Part shown: positions 9,501-18,005 of the stretch, piece by piece
Layout: every line of letters starts with the position of its first letter
Position numbering within the stretch: position 1 is the stretch's first letter
Assembly (NCBI GenBank): GCA_913057175.1
Contig: CAJXNP010000031.1
Span: 1 to 39,333, forward strand
DNA: 39,333 nt
Reading direction: 5' to 3'
DNA from: an uncultured Cytophagales bacterium
Lineage (GTDB): Bacteria; Bacteroidota; Bacteroidia; Cytophagales; Cyclobacteriaceae
Program-made: the position numbers and the translations under genes
The notes under the pieces: model-generated
Told to the model about the DNA's origin: nothing
The model's database searches: none
The model's input: only the letters and a program-made list of their open reading frames with translations

Positions 9501-10480
9501 CGAACAAGGTCATCGATATCATGCAGCGGAGCATCAGCACCATGGCCAAATTGCTTGATGACCTTCTGGATTTTTCAAGGATTTCCCGTAATGTGATAAA
9601 GCTGGAACTTTCCAATGTAGATATAAGTGCCATTTTAAAAGCCAAGCTGCATGCATATCAGAAACAGTACGAGGATAGAAACCAAAAACTGCATTCTGAG
9701 ATAGAAAACGGCCTTTTTATTAAGGGAGATCCAACCCGGCTGGAGCAAATATTTTCGAATTTATTGAACAACGCCGGTAAGTTTACCCCTGATGGTGGAA
9801 AAATAGAAGTAAAGGCCTGGAAAGAAGGGAATAAGGTAGTCGTCCAAATCAGCGATGAGGGGATAGGAATCAATAAAGAGGAAATTGAAAATATATTTGA
9901 GGCGTTTTACCAGGTTACACCAAGTGGCAAAGCGGCTTCCGGTCTTGGCATTGGACTATCACTTGTAAAAAAGCTGACCGAGCTGCACAAGGGTACGATC
10001 CAGGTTTCAAGCGACGGGCCAGGCAAAGGAACATCTTTTCGGATAACCCTGCCCTCCATAAAGGTTAAAGGAAACAGAAATCAAAATTCCAAAAGCAATA
10101 AAAAGGACTTCAATCTTGCACTAAAGGTCGTTTTGATAGATGACAATGAAGATATCCTGCTCACGTTTTCTGCATTGCTGGCGCATCGTTTGAATTGTGA
10201 AGTTTTCACTGCGGCCAATGCCAGCGATGGATTGAAGCTCATCAGGGAAATTAACCCCGATGTTGCATTTGTCGATATAGGCCTCCCTGATATGTCCGGC
10301 CATGAAATCGCACGAACCCTTCGATCCACCGGGTATAAAAACAGGTTGATTGCCGCCTCGGGCTATAGTCACAAAGAAGCACGCGTAAAATCAGAAGAAG
10401 CCGGTTTCGACTATCATCTTGCCAAGCCCCTGACATTTGAAAACATTCTGCACGCCCTATCTCTTAACGAAAAATCATAA
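6506..10480 (+). CDS. CheR-PAS-GAF-PAS hybrid histidine kinase
   Basis: I chose ATG 6506; a TTG six codons upstream (6488) is the alternative, and residue numbers here count from it. In order: CheR N-terminal helix bundle (about 18-90); CheR methyltransferase with VWVAGCATGEEAYSLA, FATDADEEAIQVARKGVFP and NPPFSRIHFVSCRNLLIYL; a degenerate PAS (330-445); coiled coil (465-545); PAS (550-655); GAF (670-820); PAS (830-950); HisKA with GHELRNPL (His980); HATPase with NLLNNAGKFTPDGG and SGLGIGLSLVKKL; receiver with FVDIGLPDMSG (Asp1263). All catalytic motifs look intact. It has no membrane segment. Related proteins usually carry an N-terminal CheB methylesterase, which is absent here. It probably integrates several cytoplasmic signals. 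Confidence 0.92.
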   Translation: MDTKKQELNAPFSSVLEEISIILKTHENFNLSQYKTSTVSRRIARRMSLSGLDSYTNYLEKLRISKEERQKLVGDILINVTDFFRDHEAFIYLEKRVIPELLDSLKDGEDLRVWVAGCATGEEAYSLAILLTESLQDTHNSTREIKIFATDADEEAIQVARKGVFPASSIEKIPEKYLEKYFLKNEKDDQYRIVSTIRELISFAVHNVVLNPPFSRIHFVSCRNLLIYLQKEMQEKVLSSFYFSLEKGFYLFLGNSESIDNRIRYFTPFSKKWNLYKKSSEFDNLKAMQKNYSNDKPELKLSTTGKLSHFTKTLKGSGSGISDKIRQSILEKVIPAMIVVDSDGKILYYHGKLKPFVIVPSGEPRNDISGNIIPALRTRLRSSLLKVRKTKKELAYSCVISSGDDGDASEIAVKVELIPLKDLEIGGEEAIGIIFHTLDGISEDQKEKLIALDDSHLNQALEQELAETREQLQKMVEELESSAEELKAAHEEALSTNEELQAANEELEATSGELRSLNEELYAVNQQLKNKVQLLQNANNDVQNFFASTNLPTIFLNPELEIQRYTPAAERLLKLVPKYIGRPVFTLDRDLVDRELEYECKEVLQNFQPIRKEKKSYDGRWYIRQISPYKTEDRRIEGVVLTFHHITEMKHLTRRAENREKQHAVVAKLGLMALSGTEPEELMRHAARQIVYVLEADFCKILKYQPEENNFKMVAGIGWREGLVGKVYVPNEQNSQAGYTFMVHEPVIVKDLADEKRFGGPELLLSHRVVSGISCIINHSDPPYGVIGVHTKEYKEFTNDDANFLLSVANMVSTAVRTKEDKLKLFRSEEQFRAISNSIPQLAWMTDNTGYIFWYNQRWYDYTGTKLEEMKGWGWQKVHHEDHIDRVVEKFKHQIEIGESWEDTFPLRGADGKYRWFLSRANPIRNEKGEVIHWFGTNTDITEQREMEASLMEAINKLEKADEKKNEFLAILGHELRNPLAAIKGSTEILELEMRQHQPNKVIDIMQRSISTMAKLLDDLLDFSRISRNVIKLELSNVDISAILKAKLHAYQKQYEDRNQKLHSEIENGLFIKGDPTRLEQIFSNLLNNAGKFTPDGGKIEVKAWKEGNKVVVQISDEGIGINKEEIENIFEAFYQVTPSGKAASGLGIGLSLVKKLTELHKGTIQVSSDGPGKGTSFRITLPSIKVKGNRNQNSKSNKKDFNLALKVVLIDDNEDILLTFSALLAHRLNCEVFTAANASDGLKLIREINPDVAFVDIGLPDMSGHEIARTLRSTGYKNRLIAASGYSHKEARVKSEEAGFDYHLAKPLTFENILHALSLNEKS

Positions 10481-10501
10481 AATTTTTATTTGGTAATGAG
10501 T

Positions 10502-10586
10502 GGGACTATTGCAAAAGTCATACACTATGCTCTCAAATCAGATTTGTCCAAAGAAAAATTAGTATCAAAAATTAAATAATAGTCCC
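10502..10586. repeat. Inverted repeat flanking 67 bp, possible MITE remnant
   Basis: GGGACTATT at 10502-10510 and AATAGTCCC at 10578-10586 are exact inverted copies enclosing 67 bp of non-coding DNA between the CheR-kinase and the next gene. The size suits a tiny inverted-repeat element. No obvious target-site duplication flanks it, so it could also be a large hairpin between convergent genes. Confidence 0.3.
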
Positions 10587-10656
10587 GGAAAGTGATCATG
10601 TTCTAATCCGGAGAGGCAATTAAAAATTCGAAAGAAAAAAGTAGAAGTTTAATATG

Positions 10657-12171
10657 TCAAAAAACCCTTGTTTTCTTTAACAATTGCTGCAAACGTTTTT
10701 CTTCAGGGGTCCATTCAACCACGTTACATGGATACTTATCGGCAATTTCAAAGTGCTTGTTTTGCAACATAAGTTCTTTATATGATTCACCATATGTTTC
10801 TAAAGAAGCTCGTTCCCTAAGTGATTCAACCACAGAGCACATTAAATCCAGGATTTCAATATATCTGCCATAAGATATATTTTCATCTGGCTCGAAAATG
10901 ATCACATAATTATCCTGATACTTATTAATAAATTTGTTTAGAAATAGCCGAAGGTTAAATTCATTCATTTGCTTCCCATTCACTAATATTTTATCAGTTA
11001 AGACTTCGAGCTTAATTCTATTGAATGTTTTAACAATTTCTGTTCGGTACATTTGCGATTCTGAAAGTTTAAGGGTGTATTTGGAGAAATCCAATCTTTC
11101 AGCTGAATCCAGGAAATTTTCAAATTCAGGATAGTATTTTATCAAATGTTGTGGCATTCCCAGGTATTTAAATCCAGGGAAATTAGAGGGATATAGAGAA
11201 TGTTTGATACTTGTCGATAGCTGGATGTTGGAAACATTTGCTTTCCTAAGTTCCTGTTTGATTTTATTGAAATAGCTTAACTTAACCTTTTTGTCTATAT
11301 GCAGATTGGGCTTCCATCTATAAATTTCATCAAAATAGAGTTTTTCCCTTTCAGCATTGATTGAGGTGATCAAGTGTTCCAGTTTAATCTTGTTCGAAAT
11401 ATCATTTAAAAAAATTAGGGGTTGAGCATTTTCAATGGAATCATTTACAACATAAATATGATCAGTTAAATATCTCGATTCGATTTTGCGATAGGTTTGA
11501 CTTCTCGGTACTTCAAGTGAGAAAGCGGTAACGATATTGCAACTCTGTATTTTTTGATTGATCTTTTTGTAGTCAATGAAATTGATATTGGCGTAAAGAA
11601 AACTTAGAGAAAAAATGAAAATAAAAGAAATCAGCATCCATTTATAGGCTTTGGCTCCAGTAGCTCTTAATATGATCGGCCAAAGGTCAAGAAAGAGAAC
11701 CAGTGGCAGAAGGATAAAAATGATGCCGAATTCGGAGAGAAAATCAATGTCATATTGTAATGTCACTGTTATAAAGGAGATACCAATAAAACCTACAACC
11801 TTGCTAAATACGAAAAGAAAATTCCATTTTAAGTATGCTTGTTCAGCAAGTAAATGCCTTTGCTTAAATTTCAATTTCTTGTTCTGAAAGTTTATGGAGT
11901 TTTCAACACTGAATTTCACAAAAACATAGAAGCCCACTAAGGATGCTATGAAGGCATAAAAGAAATTATAGATAAAGTTTTCTTTTGGCGAAAGAACTAA
12001 TAAGATTTCTCCTCCATAATCATTTGTAAATATTCTGAAGGATTCTCTGAACAAATAAAAAAAACCATATAAACCAAAGGAGAATAAAACTCCAACGAAT
12101 ACCCCAGTAGGTACACGTTTCTTTTTTACAAAAGTATTTTGCGAACGTAAAAACCCCTTTTTTAAAGCCAT
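10657..12171 (-). CDS. Polytopic membrane protein with two ExbD-like domains
   Basis: This 504-residue protein is not a family I can name. About five hydrophobic helices are visible (near 20-42, 65-87, 115-138, 145-165 and 177-198), followed by a soluble domain to the end. Within it, residues about 225-320 (LTDHIYVVNDS..., then HIDKKVKLSYFNKIKQELRKA) and about 380-460 (VLTDKILVNGKQMNEFNLRLFL, then IIFEPDENISYGRYIEILDL) each follow the ExbD/TolR periplasmic pattern: strand, G-x-x-hydrophobic turn, D-x-x-hydrophobic-x-Y-x-hydrophobic helix. That suggests a duplicated ExbD-type domain. No ExbB partner lies nearby. The existence of the gene is well supported; the ExbD reading is inference by eye. 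Confidence 0.75.
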   Translation of the reverse strand: MALKKGFLRSQNTFVKKKRVPTGVFVGVLFSFGLYGFFYLFRESFRIFTNDYGGEILLVLSPKENFIYNFFYAFIASLVGFYVFVKFSVENSINFQNKKLKFKQRHLLAEQAYLKWNFLFVFSKVVGFIGISFITVTLQYDIDFLSEFGIIFILLPLVLFLDLWPIILRATGAKAYKWMLISFIFIFSLSFLYANINFIDYKKINQKIQSCNIVTAFSLEVPRSQTYRKIESRYLTDHIYVVNDSIENAQPLIFLNDISNKIKLEHLITSINAEREKLYFDEIYRWKPNLHIDKKVKLSYFNKIKQELRKANVSNIQLSTSIKHSLYPSNFPGFKYLGMPQHLIKYYPEFENFLDSAERLDFSKYTLKLSESQMYRTEIVKTFNRIKLEVLTDKILVNGKQMNEFNLRLFLNKFINKYQDNYVIIFEPDENISYGRYIEILDLMCSVVESLRERASLETYGESYKELMLQNKHFEIADKYPCNVVEWTPEEKRLQQLLKKTRVF

Positions 12172-12377
12172 TTCATTAAAAAATTAAAAAGTGCCAGTGA
12201 GATTGGCAGATTATTACTAATCAGGCTATGAAAAAATCGAGAGTTAATTTATTGAAAATTTTTGAGAAAAGAACAAGATATCGAATTTGTTCAGAGAATA
12301 ACCATTCAAAATTAATTGAATAGGTCAGCAAGTTTGCGCGATAATTACCTATAAATCTTGAAATTTTGCATCAAGTT

Positions 12378-13799
12378 TTATTCCACCGCCAACTCCCCCA
12401 AATTATATCGGGTAGTCAAAATCGACTTGTTGTTCTTGCTGACCAACTCAATGAGTTTTAGCTGTGCCTGGATGTACCCCAGTTCGCGGCTGTTCAACAA
12501 AAAGAGGGAGCTCTCCCCGGCATTAAAAAGCTGCCGTTCACCGTTTAACAGACCAAGGTAGTCCCTGACGGTCTGGTTGTACAATTCGATTTGATCCAGT
12601 GTAGTCAGCCATTCATTTACAGAGGCTTGCACTTTGAACTCAATGGTTGCGAGTTTGTTTTTGATATCCATTTCCGTTTCCTCAAGTTTCAGATTGGCCA
12701 GCTTCAATTCACCTCGCTCTTTTCTCAATAAAATGGGCATGCTGAACTCCAGACCCCATTTGTAATTGTTGGTAGAGAGATTAGCCATGGGGTTCTCACC
12801 GATCGGTTCTGAAAGCGCAAAATAATTGAGATTTAATTTAGGTTTGATCTGTTCGCGTTTCAATCGTTTATCCAACGTCAGCTGATCAATTTTATATCGG
12901 TATTGCTGCAATTCCGGATGATTATTGATCATCGAATCCAATTGTGAGAAGTAGGTTGCTTCCAATTGTAATGAAGTGACACTGTCAAGCGGAATGGGAG
13001 TGGTCTCCTCGGATATTTCAAGAGGGATTATTCCATCCGACCATAAATAAATCGATAACAATGCCGAGGTATTAGCATAGTCCAATTGTGCACTCTGCAA
13101 GCCCAATCTCCGGTTTTGCACCTGAATACCTGCTTCCAATGTGTCGATAGCAGGATTATCACCCAATAATGCACTTTGCTTGACGGCTTGAAAACGTTCC
13201 TGTGCAAGTTGAAGTGCATTCTCATAAACCTGTAAATTGTGATAGGCCATGAACCAATCCCAATAAGATTTTCCTGCATCGTACAGAAGCTGGTTGCGGA
13301 TCAACTGGCGATCAAGCCGACTGCTTTTACTGTATATTTCTGCCTGGCGAAGCTCGGCCCTTCGCTTATCAATGAACAATCCCTGCCCGACTGGAATGGA
13401 AACTCCGGCATACCACAGCCCCGCATCAGGAACATTGTTTTCAGGGTTGAGATAAACCCCTTCATTCTTTTCGATTCCTGTTTTAAGTTCCATGCCAAAC
13501 CAGGTGGGTATTTTCAACCCTCCATCGAACAGCCCATAATAGGTCTTCTCATCATAATACTTTTGGGAATAATCACCATAGAGCTTCGGATCAAATCCTC
13601 CCCGGGAAGATCTTAATGCTGCATCGCCTTTTGCTACCTGGATATCTGCCTGGCGGGCTACAGGATGGTGGTTTTGAACGATCTCCATAAATTTTTCCGG
13701 ACCGAGCACTTTCTTTTCATCTTCTTGCGCCAGACAAAACGGAGCGATGAGCCAGGAAAAAGCTATTGTCAAATATTTTCTAGTCATCATATTGCTCAC
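12378..13799 (-). CDS. TolC-family outer-membrane efflux channel
   Basis: The 473-residue protein has a Sec signal ending FCLAQ. It shows the duplicated long-helix pattern of TolC proteins: first half near QADIQVAKGDAALRSSRGGFDPKLYG, second half near LDKRLKREQIKPKLNLNY and WGLEFSMPILLRKERGELKLANLK. It is the exit duct of the ABC-HlyD export system encoded just upstream. The frame can start at GTG 13799, which overlaps the HlyD stop codon (GTGA), or at ATG 13790; translation coupling favours the overlap. It is the last gene of the operon. Confidence 0.9.
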   Translation of the reverse strand: MSNMMTRKYLTIAFSWLIAPFCLAQEDEKKVLGPEKFMEIVQNHHPVARQADIQVAKGDAALRSSRGGFDPKLYGDYSQKYYDEKTYYGLFDGGLKIPTWFGMELKTGIEKNEGVYLNPENNVPDAGLWYAGVSIPVGQGLFIDKRRAELRQAEIYSKSSRLDRQLIRNQLLYDAGKSYWDWFMAYHNLQVYENALQLAQERFQAVKQSALLGDNPAIDTLEAGIQVQNRRLGLQSAQLDYANTSALLSIYLWSDGIIPLEISEETTPIPLDSVTSLQLEATYFSQLDSMINNHPELQQYRYKIDQLTLDKRLKREQIKPKLNLNYFALSEPIGENPMANLSTNNYKWGLEFSMPILLRKERGELKLANLKLEETEMDIKNKLATIEFKVQASVNEWLTTLDQIELYNQTVRDYLGLLNGERQLFNAGESSLFLLNSRELGYIQAQLKLIELVSKNNKSILTTRYNLGELAVE

Positions 13800-15142
13800 T
13801 TTTTATCCATTTGTTGGTTTTCAATTTTGTAATAATCGGGCGGGAAACCATTGATCTTACGCCATAGTTCGTACCAGATAGGCACATCTTTTAAAAGCAC
13901 CATGTTTTTCGTACCCGAACCTATTCGCAAAGCTTCCGGCCACGGGTGGTCATTTGGGTCAGGCACGACCAGGATCCTGTAATTTCCATTGTTGCTGATA
14001 AAGTTATCGATTGCAAATACCTGGCCTCCATATGTTCCATAGCTGGTGTTGGGCCAACCGGAAAAAACGATAGCCGGCCAACCGTCAAACTGGACACGAA
14101 CATGCTGTCCTTTATCCATCAAAGGCAGATCGATTGGTTTGACATACATTTCTACTGCCAGGTCATACTCAGCAGGCATGATGCTTACGATGTCTTCACC
14201 TTCCTTCACTGTTTCACCAATCCCCGATTGGATAGCCTTGGTAATATAGCCATCCTGTGGCGCTGTTATGTAGTACATTCCAATCCTGACCGAGTAGTTC
14301 ATGTACTGGTTTTGCAGTTTTGTTACAGCTGCCTCCGCGTCGTACATACTTGAAAGTGCGGTGAATTTATCTGATTCAGCTTTGGAAATTTCATCCCGGT
14401 ATTGTGCTCCAATGGAAGTCAACTCAACCCGGGCATTGATAACCTCATTTTTACTGGTCAGAAGTTTGTTTTCAGCTGATATCATGGCAGCCTGTGCTTT
14501 TTGAAGCGTAAGCTTTCTGTTTTCCATTTCGGTTAGGGATTTCAATCCATCCTGATATAGTTTTTCCATTCTCCTGAATTGTTCCTGGGCAATTTCATAA
14601 TTGATGATGCTCGCCTCGTAATCAATGCTATCACTGACCACCTTCAGCCGGGATTGTTGTAATTTGTTTTTGGCTTGCTCTAGTTTGAGCCTATTGGTTC
14701 TGTTGAGCGCATCAATCTGGTTATCAAGTGATTTTACTTTTTCTCCATACGATTTTGCGGACATTTCCTTGGATTTCAACTGTTCCTGGGTTCTGTCAAG
14801 CAGGTTAGGATCAAAATATTCATCCTTGATTTCAGAAATATGCAGGATGGTATCACCTTTCCGAACAAAGTCACCTTCCTGTACGAACCATTTTTCCATC
14901 CTTCCGGCGATGATTGAATGGATCGTTTGTGGGCGCTGTTCGGGACGGAGTGCCGTAACATTTCCCCTGGTATGGATATTCTGGGTCCATGGTAAGAATA
15001 TCAGGATGAAAAACAAACCAAAAACAATGGTCAATATGCGCAACAGGGCACGGCCTGACTTTCGATTTTCTGCCTTAGCCAGGGATTGGAATTTAGCCCT
15101 GTTGATGTTCGCCTGGATACTGTTTGGAGAAATGTTAAGCAT
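13796..15142 (-). CDS. HlyD-family membrane fusion (adaptor) protein
   Basis: The 448-residue protein has one N-terminal membrane helix (about 30-52, ILTIVFGLFFILIFLPW). A lipoyl/barrel half follows (GRMEKWFVQEGDFVRKGDTILHI), then a long coiled-coil hairpin (about 125-280), the second half motif YITAPQDGYITKAIQSGIGETVKEGEDIVSI and a beta-barrel region. This is the periplasmic adaptor that bridges the ABC exporter and the TolC channel. Its start overlaps the stop of the ABC gene by 8 bp, and its stop overlaps the start of the TolC gene, so the three are translationally coupled. Confidence 0.9.
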   Translation of the reverse strand: MLNISPNSIQANINRAKFQSLAKAENRKSGRALLRILTIVFGLFFILIFLPWTQNIHTRGNVTALRPEQRPQTIHSIIAGRMEKWFVQEGDFVRKGDTILHISEIKDEYFDPNLLDRTQEQLKSKEMSAKSYGEKVKSLDNQIDALNRTNRLKLEQAKNKLQQSRLKVVSDSIDYEASIINYEIAQEQFRRMEKLYQDGLKSLTEMENRKLTLQKAQAAMISAENKLLTSKNEVINARVELTSIGAQYRDEISKAESDKFTALSSMYDAEAAVTKLQNQYMNYSVRIGMYYITAPQDGYITKAIQSGIGETVKEGEDIVSIMPAEYDLAVEMYVKPIDLPLMDKGQHVRVQFDGWPAIVFSGWPNTSYGTYGGQVFAIDNFISNNGNYRILVVPDPNDHPWPEALRIGSGTKNMVLLKDVPIWYELWRKINGFPPDYYKIENQQMDKK

Positions 15143-16853
15143 TGGGGTAAATGTTTAAGTCCTGGTAATTTTTAAGTTCTTCAAAAGATCCTTCACGAAT
15201 TATTTTACCGCGATCCATGACAACGATTTTATCGGATTTCTTTGCCATTAGTGGATCTGAGGTCACTGCAACCAGCGTCCATGGGCTTTGGTCGTCCATC
15301 AGGTAGTCGACAATTTTCTGTTTATCTTCTCCATCAAAAACCTCCAATATATCTTCCACCAACATTAGTTTAGGTGAATGTGCTGTCGCACGGGCAATCA
15401 AAAGCTTTTGGACAATACTTCTTGGCAGCCTCCTTCCTTGTGGATCCAATCTGGTATCGTATCCATGGGAGAGTGACTTGACAAATTGATCGAGCCCAAG
15501 TCTTTCGACAACCGATTTAACCCTTTCAAAGTCAGTGGATGTCCGGTTCATGGTGATGTTTTCGATTACAGTCCCTTCAAACAATAATTCTTCTCTGAAG
15601 CAGTCACCAAAGCTGGATCGAAGTGATCCGATATCGAGGTTTCCCTTTGGCAATCCATTGTATGTGATGCTTCCTTCCTGCACATCGAATAGCCCTGCGA
15701 CTACCTGGAGGAGTGTACTTTTACCCGAACCGTTTTTACCGGTAATAACTACTTTTTTGCCTGGGTTTAACGCAATGGAGATGTCACTCAAAACCTTTGA
15801 ATGACTTTCCGGGTACCAAAAGCTGACAGAATCGAGAATGACCTCCATCCCCTTTTTCTCATCACTGCCATTGACGGAAATCCCTTGTTTGGCTTCTAGC
15901 TCCATGTCGGTAACCTGTCCGATTTTTTCCAGACCGGTGAGGATGTCATAGATCGTCTCCAGGCTGAGAATGAGCTTCTCGGCTGATGTCATGATTAAAA
16001 GGATAATGATCTCCGCAGCCACAAACTGTCCGATATTCATCTGCTGTTCCATCACAAGGATACCTCCAATGGCCAGGAGTCCTGTTACAATAAGCACTTT
16101 AAACAAGACCATGAGGTAGTACTGTCTCACCAATATGCTAAAATGGCTTTCTCTTGCTTCGAGGTAATCCCCCGATCTTTTATCAGCATTTTGCAGATGA
16201 AGGTCAGTATTTCCAGCCAGCTTGAATGTCTTATGCGTTCGGGCAACTTCTTCCAGCCAGTGAGCAACCTCATATTTGTATTTCGATTCTTTGAGACTTG
16301 TTTTTAAACCTGCATTGGCTGTGAGTCTGAAAAATAGGTATGCCAACAAGATCAGCAGCAGGCTAAATAAGATAAAGAAGGGGTGGTAAAAGGAAAGCAA
16401 AATCAGCCCAAAAAATACTTGTAAAATAGCCATCGAAAAATCAATCAGCAATTTTGGAAGGCCCTTCTGCACATTTATCACGTCAAAAAACCGGTTCATG
16501 AGTTCAGGAGCATAGTGCTTGTACAATGCTTCCATCTTGATCTGTGGAATTCGGTAGGCAAATTCCAGCGAGGCTCGGGCAAATATCTTTTGCTGCAGGT
16601 TTTCTGTTATCCGCAATTGTGAGATCTGCAGGATCCCTGTGACCAGAACGCCGATAACTACAATAATGACTAAAACGACCCATGCCGTGTTGATCTGACC
16701 ACCCTGTATCAGGTTGACGATTGCCTGGATCCCAAGGGGGAGGGATAGATTGACGAGCCCTATGAAAATAGAATACACGTAGATATTCCTTATTTCCCGA
16801 CTATCCGGCTTTAGTAATCTCCAGAATCTTTGTACCGGATGTAGCTTTTCCAT
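15135..16853 (-). CDS. ABC exporter (TMD-NBD half-transporter), degenerate NBD
   Basis: The 572-residue protein has an exporter membrane domain (about 20-310) and one nucleotide-binding domain (about 335-560). It lacks an N-terminal peptidase domain. Walker A is intact (GKNGSGKST, 372-380). The other motifs are not: the Q-loop Gln aligns with Arg420 (FGDCFREELLF), the LSGGQ signature is LPRSI (476-480), Walker B plus catalytic Glu reads LMLVED (Glu500-Asp501 in place of Asp-Glu), and the H-loop His is Ser532 (VAVTSDP). Context makes it the inner-membrane part of a type I-like export system with HlyD and TolC. ATP hydrolysis may be slow, unconventional or lost. The substrate is unknown. Confidence 0.88.
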   Translation of the reverse strand: MEKLHPVQRFWRLLKPDSREIRNIYVYSIFIGLVNLSLPLGIQAIVNLIQGGQINTAWVVLVIIVVIGVLVTGILQISQLRITENLQQKIFARASLEFAYRIPQIKMEALYKHYAPELMNRFFDVINVQKGLPKLLIDFSMAILQVFFGLILLSFYHPFFILFSLLLILLAYLFFRLTANAGLKTSLKESKYKYEVAHWLEEVARTHKTFKLAGNTDLHLQNADKRSGDYLEARESHFSILVRQYYLMVLFKVLIVTGLLAIGGILVMEQQMNIGQFVAAEIIILLIMTSAEKLILSLETIYDILTGLEKIGQVTDMELEAKQGISVNGSDEKKGMEVILDSVSFWYPESHSKVLSDISIALNPGKKVVITGKNGSGKSTLLQVVAGLFDVQEGSITYNGLPKGNLDIGSLRSSFGDCFREELLFEGTVIENITMNRTSTDFERVKSVVERLGLDQFVKSLSHGYDTRLDPQGRRLPRSIVQKLLIARATAHSPKLMLVEDILEVFDGEDKQKIVDYLMDDQSPWTLVAVTSDPLMAKKSDKIVVMDRGKIIREGSFEELKNYQDLNIYPNA

Positions 16854-16965
16854 AACTGTTTTTATTAATTAAATTGATCATTTATCAATGGGAACTTTTA
16901 GTAATGATGCCCATGTAAACTCGATGAAATTTAAACTTGATAAGGTATAGTTGAGGGTGAACAAG

Positions 16966-17283
16966 TTATTGTGATTTCGGAGGGGGGTAGGGGATCTCCG
17001 ATTTCCAATGGAGGGTCAAATCGTTATTGTTGATGGGAATTACTTGAACTTTGATCTTATCTCTAAGACGAAGATTTTCATTTGTAAAGTAGGTGTCCGT
17101 GTCGTATTCCTGTTTTATTTCCTGCTTTTCAGATTCCGATTGTTGATGGTATTCAATTTTGTCAATTGTGTTGGCCTTGTTAAACAGTGGTAAATAGGTT
17201 GGTTTTAACATGCCCATCAGAAGAATGACAGCCAAAATCCGCAACCATATTGTTGAAAATAACAGTAAGCAATTTGTGGACAT
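16966..17283 (-). CDS. Small single-pass membrane protein
   Basis: About 105 residues; ATG 17283 is preferred over the GTG one codon earlier. An N-terminal hydrophobic helix (LLLFSTIWLRILAVILLMGML) is followed by a charged, hydrophilic tail rich in Lys/Glu and ending in a proline stretch (IPYPPPKSQ). I recognise no family. It starts 8 bp after the TetR gene stop and precedes the ABC gene by about 110 bp, so it is probably co-transcribed with the export operon and may be an accessory component. The alternative is a chance frame. Confidence 0.5.
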   Translation of the reverse strand: MSTNCLLLFSTIWLRILAVILLMGMLKPTYLPLFNKANTIDKIEYHQQSESEKQEIKQEYDTDTYFTNENLRLRDKIKVQVIPINNNDLTLHWKSEIPYPPPKSQ

Positions 17284-17291
17284 CACGTTAT

Positions 17292-17969
17292 CTATTTTGC
17301 AATTGCCTTGAACACCAAATCTTTATAGAAGTTGATTACAGCATCTCCCCGTTTGGTTACGTCGGTTAACCTGGGCAGGTGATCTGCAAAAAAGCGTTGT
17401 TGATGGCTACCTTCTACGATGGTAGAAATCAGCATATGCGGATATTCATAATCAGGATTAATCTCTAAAATAATTTCGCTCACCCGCGCAACCAATTGCT
17501 TGTATCCCAGAAATGCTCCAGCTTTATTTTCCTGGTCCACTTCTTTCGTTAGGTAAGCTTTCGACGATTCTGATATGACGATCCGATGTAGTTTTTCTTC
17601 ATTGATAACAGCTTTATTATTATCGGACCTGATCTGTTGTGTAAGCAATGTTATTGCACGTTTAAGGCGTTCAACAGGTGATGAAATGTTAGCCAGGTTA
17701 AATACCAGTTGATATTCCATCCATGCCCAATACCATGACATCAGGTATAATAACAGCTTGTGTTTACTTTCAAAATACCTGTAAATAGATGCCTCTGTTG
17801 AGTTAATTTCCAACGCCAACTTTCTAAACGTAAAATTTTCAAAGCCTTTTTCATCAATCATATCCACGGAATTTGAAATGATCTTTTTTCCCAATTCACT
17901 GGAATCAGGGTTTTTCAGGTAAGTCCTTTCATTGACCTGGATAATCACCTTAGATAGTATTTCCTGCAT
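17292..17969 (-). CDS. TetR/AcrR-family transcriptional regulator
   Basis: The 225-residue protein has a TetR-type DNA-binding domain at about 26-80 (LGKKIISNSVDMIDEKGFENFTFRKLA, then the recognition helix STEASIYRYFESKHKLLLYLM). An all-helical ligand-binding domain follows. It is the first gene of the minus-strand run leading to the ABC, HlyD and TolC genes, so it most likely controls that export operon and itself. A palindrome just upstream of its start fits an operator. Confidence 0.9.
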   Translation of the reverse strand: MQEILSKVIIQVNERTYLKNPDSSELGKKIISNSVDMIDEKGFENFTFRKLALEINSTEASIYRYFESKHKLLLYLMSWYWAWMEYQLVFNLANISSPVERLKRAITLLTQQIRSDNNKAVINEEKLHRIVISESSKAYLTKEVDQENKAGAFLGYKQLVARVSEIILEINPDYEYPHMLISTIVEGSHQQRFFADHLPRLTDVTKRGDAVINFYKDLVFKAIAK

Positions 17970-17990
17970 ATTAGTATTATGGGCAAAAAC

Positions 17991-18005
17991 AATAGTATTA
18001 CTATT
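17991..18005 (-). promoter_or_regulatory. Candidate TetR operator
   Basis: AATAGTA-T-TACTATT is a perfect palindrome with 7-bp arms, 22-36 bp upstream of the TetR start codon. The octamer TAGTATTA occurs at 17993-18000 and again at 17972-17979. This is where a TetR repressor normally binds. The assignment is inference from position and symmetry. Confidence 0.5.

Noticed and set aside
14625..15158. 177-codon plus-strand frame opposite HlyD
   Set aside because: Antisense shadow of the well-supported HlyD gene; Ser/Leu-rich composition typical of shadows.
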